Part shown: one piece after another, positions 1 to 4,970 of the stretch | How the letters are laid out: every line of letters begins with the position of its first letter | Position numbering within the stretch: the stretch's first letter is position 1 | NCBI GenBank assembly: GCA_937960755.1 | Contig: CALGOL010000017.1 | Location: forward strand, 1-7,987 | Source: an uncultured Azospirillum sp. | GTDB lineage: Bacteria; Pseudomonadota; Alphaproteobacteria; Azospirillales; Azospirillaceae | Direction: 5' to 3' | DNA: 7,987 nt | The notes under the pieces: model-generated | Told to the model about the DNA's origin: nothing | Database searches by the model: none | What the model saw: the letters and a program-made list of their open reading frames with translations, nothing else | Position numbers and translations under genes: made by a program

Positions 1-4
1 GGAT

Positions 5-2098
5 GTGAGCGGCGCGCCGGCGCCTTCGTCCGCCGCCGACGCCGCCGCCATTCAGGCGGCGTTGGAGCGGGAGAACCCGGCGGTCCTGGGCGGCGGGGGC
101 GGTTTATCCGCCCGCGTCGTCTTTGGCGTCGCGGTGCTGTTCTCGGTGTTCCAAATTTGGACCGCCACTTTCAACCCGTTGTCGAGCCTCGTCGTCCGTT
201 CGGTCCATGTCGGCTTTTTGCTGGCGTTGACGTTTTTGCTGTTCGGCTTCGCCGGAGCTTATCGCGGGCGCATCCCGTGGCACGGTTGGTTGTTGGCCGC
301 CGCATCATTCGCCATCGGCCTGTATCACTGGCGATATGAGCATGATCTGATTATCCGCGCGGGCGACCCCACGCCGCTGGATTTGTGGGTCGGCGCGATC
401 GGCGTCGTGCTGGTGTTTGAAGCGGCGCGCCGGCTGATGGGCTGGGCCTTGCCGATTTTGTGCGCCGTCTTCATTCCCTACGCCCTGTTCGGCCGGTCGC
501 TGCCGTTCGGCCTGTCGCACCGCGGCTACGGCTTCGATCAGGTGATCGACCAGCTTTACTTTTCTACGGAAGGGGTGTTCGGCACGCCGATCTTCGTTTC
601 CGCCACCTTCATCTTTTTGTTCATTCTGTTCGGCTCGTTCCTGGAGCGGGCAGGGATGATTCAACTGTTCAACGACGTGGCGCTCGGGCTGGTGGGCCGC
701 GCCAAGGGCGGCCCGGCCAAGGTCGCGGTGGTGTCGTCGGGCTTGATGGGAACCATCAACGGGTCCGGCGTCGCCAACGTGCTGACCACCGGGCAGTTCA
801 CCATTCCCTTGATGACCCGCTTCGGCTATCGCCCGGCTTTTGCGGGCGCGGTGGAGGCGACCGCCAGCATGGGCGGGCAGTTGATGCCGCCGGTGATGGG
901 GGCCGCCGCCTTCATCATGGCGGAAACCATCGGCGTGCCGTACGCCGACATCGCCGTCGCGGCGGCGATTCCCGCCATGCTGTACTTCGCCGCCGCTTTC
1001 TGGATGGTGCATCTGGAGGCGGACAAGCGCGGGCTGGTCGGCCTGCCGGCGGAGGAATGCCCCAGCGCCTGGCGGGCGCTGGTCCATGGCTGGCATTTGG
1101 TGTTGCCGCTGGCGGCGTTGGTTTATCTGCTGTTTTCCGGCTTCACCCCGCTGTTCGCCGGGGTGATGGGGCTGGCCGCCACCGTCTGCCTGATTCTGGG
1201 CGCCGAATTGGCGGGAAACTTGCGCGGAACCATGCTGCGCATCGTGTTTTGGCTGGCGGTGGGCTTGGCGGCGTCGGTGCTGTGGCGTATGGGCCTGCGC
1301 ACCGAGCAGGCGGCGTTCGGTCTGATCGCCTTGTTAATTATCCCGTCGCTGTTTTCCCGCGGCGGCCGGGCGACCTTGGCGCTGTGCGTGCAAAGCCTCG
1401 CCGACGGGGCGAAAAACGCCCTGGCGGTGGGGGTGGCGTGCGCTTTGGTCGGCGTGCTGATCGGCGTCTTGACGCTGACCGGCTTGGCGTCGTCCATCGC
1501 CGGGGCCATCGTGTCGCTGTCGGGCGGCAACCTGTTGATGGCGCTGTTTTTGACCATGCTGGCGTGTCTGGTGCTGGGCACCGGCTTGCCGACCACGGCC
1601 AATTACATCGTCACCTCGTCCATCGCCGCGCCGGCCTTGCTGCAAATGGGCGTGCCGCTGATCGCGTCGCACATGTTCTGCTTTTACTTCGGCATTATGG
1701 CGGATCTGACCCCGCCGGTGGCGTTGGCGGCCTTGGCCGCCTCCTCCATCGCCAAGGAAAGCCATATGCGCATCGGCTTTTTGGCGACGCTCATCGCCAC
1801 AGCCGGTTATGTCGTGCCGTTCATGGCGGTTTACGATCCGGCTTTGCTGCTGCAAACCGACGATCCATTCGCCGTCGCTTACATCGTCGTCAAGGCGTTG
1901 CTGGCGATGATGGTCTGGGGCGCTGCGGTGATCGGCTTCTTCATGGTTCGGCTGAACTGGGCCGAGCGGATCTGGGCGGCGCTGGCGGCCGGCATGTTCA
2001 TCATGGCGCTGCCGATCACCGACGAAGTCGGCTTCGCCATGACCCTGGCGCTGTTCGGCTGGCAATGGCTGAAGCTGCGCCGGGCGGCGACGGCGTGA
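5..2098 (+). CDS. TRAP transporter permease, fused 4TM/12TM (DctQ-DctM type)
   Basis: Membrane permease of a tripartite ATP-independent periplasmic transporter, which imports a solute delivered by a periplasmic binding protein using an ion gradient. It is 697 residues. The N-terminal part (about 36-165) has hydrophobic segments like a DctQ small subunit, and the rest is a DctM large subunit. DctM landmarks include GGPAKVAVVSSGLMGTINGS (235-254), ASMGGQLMPPVMGAAAF (287-303), GTGLPTTANYI (525-535) and ADLTPPVALA (566-575). Fusion of the two subunits and a following DUF1850 gene are typical of the TRAP-TAXI subgroup, so a TAXI-type binding protein probably lies upstream. The start is taken as GTG at 5. 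The ATG at 3 is followed at once by TGA, which could be the stop of the upstream gene, giving a GTGA overlap like the one at this gene's 3' end. A start upstream of the window cannot be excluded. Family certain; substrate unknown. Confidence 0.93.
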   Translation: MSGAPAPSSAADAAAIQAALERENPAVLGGGGGLSARVVFGVAVLFSVFQIWTATFNPLSSLVVRSVHVGFLLALTFLLFGFAGAYRGRIPWHGWLLAAASFAIGLYHWRYEHDLIIRAGDPTPLDLWVGAIGVVLVFEAARRLMGWALPILCAVFIPYALFGRSLPFGLSHRGYGFDQVIDQLYFSTEGVFGTPIFVSATFIFLFILFGSFLERAGMIQLFNDVALGLVGRAKGGPAKVAVVSSGLMGTINGSGVANVLTTGQFTIPLMTRFGYRPAFAGAVEATASMGGQLMPPVMGAAAFIMAETIGVPYADIAVAAAIPAMLYFAAAFWMVHLEADKRGLVGLPAEECPSAWRALVHGWHLVLPLAALVYLLFSGFTPLFAGVMGLAATVCLILGAELAGNLRGTMLRIVFWLAVGLAASVLWRMGLRTEQAAFGLIALLIIPSLFSRGGRATLALCVQSLADGAKNALAVGVACALVGVLIGVLTLTGLASSIAGAIVSLSGGNLLMALFLTMLACLVLGTGLPTTANYIVTSSIAAPALLQMGVPLIASHMFCFYFGIMADLTPPVALAALAASSIAKESHMRIGFLATLIATAGYVVPFMAVYDPALLLQTDDPFAVAYIVVKALLAMMVWGAAVIGFFMVRLNWAERIWAALAAGMFIMALPITDEVGFAMTLALFGWQWLKLRRAATA

Positions 2099-2493
2099 GC
2101 TTGTGTCTTTACGCGGCGTTGGGGGGCGCGCTGTTGGGCGTGGTCCCCGGCGACGCCTGGGAACTGCGCTGGACCCATTCGGTGGAAAAGGTCGAATGGC
2201 GGGAGGTCTGGCGCCAAGCGTCCGGCGGCCTGTTGCGGCTGGATCAGGCGCAAGTCAAAGGGGCGGGCGCCGGGATGGAGCCCGGCCCAGACGCCCGCTT
2301 GATTGACGGTTGGTGGACCTGGGCGCCCGACGCGCCGCCGCTCCCGGCCGTCACCTTGGCGGCGTCGGCCTATACGGCGGAGCATATGATTTGCGCGGCC
2401 GTGAACGCCTCCGATGGCGGCGACTGCCGGCGCTTATCTCAATGGGCGGGCGGCGTGGCCGACGCCGCCTTGACCCTTAAAGTCTGCTCCTGA
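2095..2493 (+). CDS. DUF1850 domain protein, TRAP-associated
   Basis: A 132-residue protein starting at GTG 2095, whose first bases overlap the permease stop (GTGA), so translation is probably coupled. The N-terminus (about residues 2-18) is hydrophobic and small-residue rich, consistent with a signal peptide or membrane anchor, which points to an exported or periplasmic-face protein. The DUF1850 pattern is visible: THSVEKVEWREVW at 27-39, a GAGM at 58-61, and a GWW at 72-74. Four cysteines (4, 100, 111, 131) are present; whether they form disulfides is unknown. Proteins of this family are found beside fused TRAP-TAXI permeases. Their biochemical role is not established, and an accessory role in transport is inference from context. 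The longer open frame running in from 460 is an out-of-frame extension through the permease gene, not part of this protein. Confidence 0.87.
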   Translation: MSLCLYAALGGALLGVVPGDAWELRWTHSVEKVEWREVWRQASGGLLRLDQAQVKGAGAGMEPGPDARLIDGWWTWAPDAPPLPAVTLAASAYTAEHMICAAVNASDGGDCRRLSQWAGGVADAALTLKVCS

Positions 2494-2517
2494 CTGCAAA
2501 CGCCATAACCAAGGACC

Positions 2518-2599
2518 GTCATTCCGGCGAAGGCCGGAATCCAGAGCGCTTCAGCAACGTATTCGAATTGTCCTGGACCCCGGCCTTCGCCGGGGTGAC
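2518..2599. repeat. Two-hairpin palindromic repeat element between convergent genes
   Basis: Two 27-base arms in inverted orientation, 2518-2544 and 2573-2599, separated by 28 bases. Each arm is itself a perfect hairpin. The left arm pairs ATTCCGGC (2521-2528) with GCCGGAAT (2533-2540) around a GAAG loop. The right arm pairs ACCCCGGC (2577-2584) with GCCGGGGT (2589-2596) around CTTC. The arms are identical in inverted comparison except for four bases, and these come as two compensated pairs (TT/AA against CC/GG). The spacer carries a self-complementary ATTCGAAT at 2561-2568. This kind of motif recurs widely between genes in alphaproteobacteria and resembles REP/dRS3-type dispersed repeats. 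It lies between the DUF1850 gene and ridA, which converge, so it could stop transcription from both sides, but there is no T-tract. Confidence 0.8.
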
Positions 2600-2626
2600 A
2601 GGGGGGGCGATCAAGGTCGTTTAGCC

Positions 2627-3022
2627 TTAGCCGCGCGGGATGCGCGCCACCACTTCGATCTCCACCTTGGAATCCCGCGGCAGGCGGGCGACCTGCACCG
2701 TGCTGCGCGCCGGGCGGTGGTCGGCGAAGTGCTTTTCGTAGACGCCGTTGAAGGCGACGAAGTTGTTCATATCGCTGAGGAAAACGGTGGACTTGATGAC
2801 GTCGTTCAGCGTGGCGCCCGACGCCGCCAGCACGGCTTTCAGATTGGCGATGACCTGTTCGGTCTGCTCTTCAATGCCGGCGTCGACGAAATCGCCCGCC
2901 GCGGTCAGCGGGATCTGACCCGAGGTGAACAGCAGATCGCCGAAGGCGACGGCTTGGGAGTAGGGGCCGATGGCCTTGGGGGCGGCGTCGCTGTGGACCA
3001 CGGTCAGTTTGGCGTCGGACAT
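2627..3022 (-). CDS. ridA: RidA/YjgF family enamine/imine deaminase
   Basis: A 131-residue cytosolic protein of the RidA family, which forms trimers and hydrolyses reactive enamines/imines to keto acids and ammonia. Family landmarks are AIGPYSQAV (17-25), LFTSGQIPL (31-39), DVIKSTVFLSDM (74-85), PARSTVQVARLP (104-115) and VEIEVVA (120-126). Arg106 matches the catalytic Arg105 of E. coli RidA, and Glu121 matches Glu120, so it should be active in the archetypal RidA subfamily rather than a divergent Rid group. It is the second gene of a minus-strand pair, 39 bases downstream of the dadA stop. That makes sense because dadA yields imino acids. An AGGAG stands 12 bases before the ATG. Confidence 0.95.
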   Translation of the reverse strand: MSDAKLTVVHSDAAPKAIGPYSQAVAFGDLLFTSGQIPLTAAGDFVDAGIEEQTEQVIANLKAVLAASGATLNDVIKSTVFLSDMNNFVAFNGVYEKHFADHRPARSTVQVARLPRDSKVEIEVVARIPRG

Positions 3023-3034
3023 CGCTTTTCAATG

Positions 3035-3039
3035 CTCCT
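3035..3039 (-). promoter_or_regulatory. Shine-Dalgarno site of ridA, long spacing
   Basis: AGGAG read on the minus strand, 12 bases before the ridA ATG at 3022. The motif is strong but the spacing is longer than the usual 5-9, so translation of ridA may be somewhat below that expected from the motif. It sits within the 39-base gap after dadA. Confidence 0.55.
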
Positions 3040-3061
3040 GTTGATGACGGGTTATCGTTGC

Positions 3062-4315
3062 TCAGACGTAGCGGGCCAGGGTCAGCCCGTCCATGTCAAT
3101 ATCGGGTTGACGGCCGCTGATAAGGTCGGCCAGCACGCGGGCCGACCCGCAAGCCATGGTCCATCCCAGCGTGCCATGGCCGGTGTTGAGGAACAGATTG
3201 CGATAGGGCGTCGGCCCGACCACCGGCGTGCCGTCCGGCGTCATCGGCCGCAGGCCGCACCAGAACTCGGCGCGGCTCTCGTCGCCGCCGGGGAACAATT
3301 CGCCGGCCGAGCGCAGCAGCGTGGCGCGCCGGCTTTCCCGCAAGGTCAAATCGTAACCGGCCAGTTCGGCGGTGCCGCCGACGCGGATGCGGTCGCCCAG
3401 CCGGGTGGTCGCCACTTTGAACGTTTCGTCCAGCACCGTCGACACCGGGGCCAGGCTTTCATCGACGATGGGCAGGGTGAGCGAATAGCCCTTCACCGGA
3501 TAGACCGGCAGGCTAACACCCAACGGCCGCAGCGCCAGCGGCGAATAGCTCCCCAAAGCCAGCACGTAGGCGTCGGCGATCAGCGCCGCGCCGTCCACCG
3601 TCACGCTGTCGATGCGGCCGGGGGCGGCGGCGTTCAGCCGGTCGATGCGGGCGCCGTAACGAAATTTCACGCCCTTTTCCGCCGCCAGCGCCGCCAGCCG
3701 CTCGGTGAACAGCCGACAATCGCCGGTTTCGTCCCCTGGCAGACGCAAACCGCCAGCGATGCGGTCGCGCGCCTGGGCCAACGCCGGCTCGGCCGCCACA
3801 CAGCCCGCCACGTCCAATTCCTCAAAAGCGACGCCGGCTTCCCGCAGCACCGCGACGTCCTTGGCGGCGTCCGCCACCTGCTTGGCGTTGCGGAACAACT
3901 GCAAGGTGCCTTGCATGCGCTCGTCATAGCGAATGCCGGTCTGGGCGCGCAGTTCCGCCATGCAGTCGCGGGAGTATTCCGCCAGCCGCACCATGCGCGA
4001 CTTGTTGACGGCGTAGCGCTTGGCGGTGCAGTTCGCCAGCATGGCGGCGCCCCAACGCAGCATGGCGACATCAAAACGCAGGCGAATCGCCAAGGGGGCG
4101 TGGCGCATCGCCAGCCATTTGATCGCTTTCAACGGTACGCCGGGGGCGGCCCAGGGCGACGAATAGCCGGGGGAAATCTCGCCGGCGTTGGCGTAACTGG
4201 TTTCCAGCGCCGGGCCGGGCTGACGCTCGATCACCTCGACCTCATGCCCCGCCAAGGCCAGTTGATAAGCCGTGGTCACGCCGATCACGCCGCCGCCCAA
4301 CACCACCGTTTTCAT
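3062..4315 (-). CDS. dadA: D-amino acid dehydrogenase (small subunit type)
   Basis: FAD-dependent, membrane-associated dehydrogenase that oxidises D-amino acids (D-alanine best) to imino/keto acids plus ammonia and passes electrons to the respiratory chain. From ATG 4315 it is 417 residues, close to the 432 of E. coli DadA. The N-terminal FAD-binding fold shows GGGVIG at 7-12 and the acidic residue E30 at the end of the second strand. The DadA-specific stretch ANAGEISPGY (42-51), followed by PWAAPGVPLKAIKWL (54-68), is nearly as in E. coli. The C-terminal part has GLRPMTPDGTPVVGPT (354-369) and GHGTLGWTMACGSA (379-392). The frame is open back to 4486, but that extension lacks family similarity and would run through the control region. 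The 4315 start has an AAAAGG 9 bases upstream. It forms a unit with ridA and is divergent from an Lrp-type regulator, which suggests amino-acid-induced control. Confidence 0.95.
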   Translation of the reverse strand: MKTVVLGGGVIGVTTAYQLALAGHEVEVIERQPGPALETSYANAGEISPGYSSPWAAPGVPLKAIKWLAMRHAPLAIRLRFDVAMLRWGAAMLANCTAKRYAVNKSRMVRLAEYSRDCMAELRAQTGIRYDERMQGTLQLFRNAKQVADAAKDVAVLREAGVAFEELDVAGCVAAEPALAQARDRIAGGLRLPGDETGDCRLFTERLAALAAEKGVKFRYGARIDRLNAAAPGRIDSVTVDGAALIADAYVLALGSYSPLALRPLGVSLPVYPVKGYSLTLPIVDESLAPVSTVLDETFKVATTRLGDRIRVGGTAELAGYDLTLRESRRATLLRSAGELFPGGDESRAEFWCGLRPMTPDGTPVVGPTPYRNLFLNTGHGTLGWTMACGSARVLADLISGRQPDIDMDGLTLARYV

Positions 4316-4324
4316 GTTCGCCCG

Positions 4325-4330
4325 CCTTTT
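4325..4330 (-). promoter_or_regulatory. Ribosome binding site deciding the dadA start
   Basis: AAAAGG on the minus strand, ending 9 bases before the ATG at 4315. With the GGGVIG nucleotide-binding motif starting six residues after that ATG, it supports the short form of dadA over the 57-residue longer open frame. Confidence 0.5.
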
Positions 4331-4404
4331 GTTCGCCGATGCCGCTTCGCCAATGCCGCCGCCAACGCTGCGGCGCTGATGGTACGCGCAAACATCTGCG
4401 AATG

Positions 4405-4426
4405 AATATGCAAAGGCTTGCAGATT
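4405..4426. promoter_or_regulatory. Dyad-symmetric candidate operator for the Lrp-type regulator
   Basis: Half-sites AATATGCAA (4405-4413) and TTGCAGATT (4418-4426) flank a central AGGC. Eight of nine positions pair, with TGCAA/TTGCA perfect. It lies roughly midway between the two start codons (about 90 bases from dadA, 70 from the regulator gene) in locally AT-rich DNA. Size and symmetry suit a dimeric Lrp/AsnC protein. Assignment to that protein is inference from position. Confidence 0.5.
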
Positions 4427-4443
4427 ATTCGGAGAAAAGGCAG

Positions 4444-4474
4444 AGTTTTGGCGGCTTATGCGAAGTTTTGGCGG
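4444..4474 (+). repeat. Direct repeat AGTTTTGGCGG at 20-base period
   Basis: Two exact copies of AGTTTTGGCGG at 4444-4454 and 4464-4474, offset by 20 bases (about two helical turns), just before the regulator gene's ribosome site. The period would place both copies on nearly the same DNA face, as needed for side-by-side binding of an oligomeric regulator, or it may be a small tandem duplication. Confidence 0.6.
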
Positions 4475-4495
4475 AAAATTGCGCACAGAGGCGGA

Positions 4496-4942
4496 ATGGA
4501 CGACATCGACCGGCGCATCGTGCGCCTGCTGCGCGTCGACGGGCGGATGAGCAACGCCAAATTAGCCGAAGCGGCGGGGCTGTCGCAGTCGGCTTGTCTG
4601 CGCCGATTGCGTCTGCTGGAGCAGTCAGGGGTGATTCGCGGCTACGCCGCGATCATCGACGATCCCGACGACCGGTCGCGGCGGAGCGTGGTGATCGTGC
4701 AGATCACCTTGGAGCGACAGACGGAGGAGTATTTTCGTCGTTTTGAAGCGGCGGCGCGCCGGTTGCCGGAAATCGCCGAATGCTACCTGATGACCGGCAT
4801 GGCGGATTATTTGCTGCGGGTCGAGGTGGCGGACGCGGCGGATTATGAGCGCGTCCACGCCGAACACTTGTCGAAACTGCCGGGGGTGGCGCGGATTCAA
4901 TCCAATTTCGCCATCCGCCGGGTGGCGGGAACGGGGGGCTGA
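4496..4942 (+). CDS. Lrp/AsnC family transcriptional regulator
   Basis: A 148-residue DNA-binding regulator, standard family length. An N-terminal winged helix-turn-helix spans about residues 2-52. It begins with DDIDRRIVRLLRVDGRMSNA (2-21) and continues with LAEAAGLSQSACLRRLRLLE (23-42). The C-terminal ligand-sensing RAM domain spans about 64-144, with YLMTGMADYLLRVEV (97-111) and LPGVARIQSNFAIR (128-141). Such proteins form dimers to octamers and respond to amino acids. Start chosen at ATG 4496, where the family domain begins, with AGAGG 4 bases upstream. The open frame back to a TTG at 4418 would add 26 unrelated residues and cover the dyad. Its divergent position next to dadA-ridA makes it the likely local regulator (DadR/BkdR-like role), with D- or L-alanine a plausible effector. 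This is inferred, not seen. Confidence 0.92.
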   Translation: MDDIDRRIVRLLRVDGRMSNAKLAEAAGLSQSACLRRLRLLEQSGVIRGYAAIIDDPDDRSRRSVVIVQITLERQTEEYFRRFEAAARRLPEIAECYLMTGMADYLLRVEVADAADYERVHAEHLSKLPGVARIQSNFAIRRVAGTGG

Positions 4943-4956
4943 ACCATCACCCCCCG
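4932..4956. terminator. GC-only hairpin at the convergent gene ends
   Basis: CGGGGGG (4932-4938) can pair with CCCCCCG (4950-4956) around an 11-base loop that contains the regulator gene's TGA stop (4940-4942). It sits in the 28-base gap between that gene and the end of the chemoreceptor gene on the other strand, so it may end transcription from both. No T-run follows, so it would be an atypical intrinsic terminator. Confidence 0.35.
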
Positions 4957-4970
4957 GCCTCTTGTCGGAT

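Larger units (their letters stand above)
4316..4495. promoter_or_regulatory. Divergent control region between dadA and the Lrp-type gene
   Basis: 180 bases between two divergently read genes, so it must hold promoters for both. The middle (about 4391-4480) is much more AT-rich than the flanks. It contains a 22-base dyad (4405-4426), a second outward inverted pair ATCTGC (4394-4399) / GCAGAT (4420-4425), and a direct repeat (4444-4454, 4464-4474). I could not find a convincing -35/-10 pair on either strand. The layout is the classic one for an Lrp/AsnC regulator acting on a neighbouring catabolic gene. Confidence 0.7.

Noticed and set aside
460..2094. Long open frame on the plus strand overlapping the permease gene
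   Set aside because: Arg/Gly/His-rich translation with no membrane segments or family motifs. It is an out-of-frame shadow of the permease, and only its end from 2095 is a real gene.
2717..4405. 562-codon plus-strand open frame antisense to ridA and dadA
   Set aside because: Low-complexity Gln/Arg/His/Gly composition typical of the antisense of GC-rich genes. Both genes on the other strand match known families along their whole length.
4316..4486. 57-residue N-terminal extension of dadA
   Set aside because: The extension has no similarity to DadA, covers the operator-like dyad, and the 4315 start has its own ribosome site and the expected FAD motif position.
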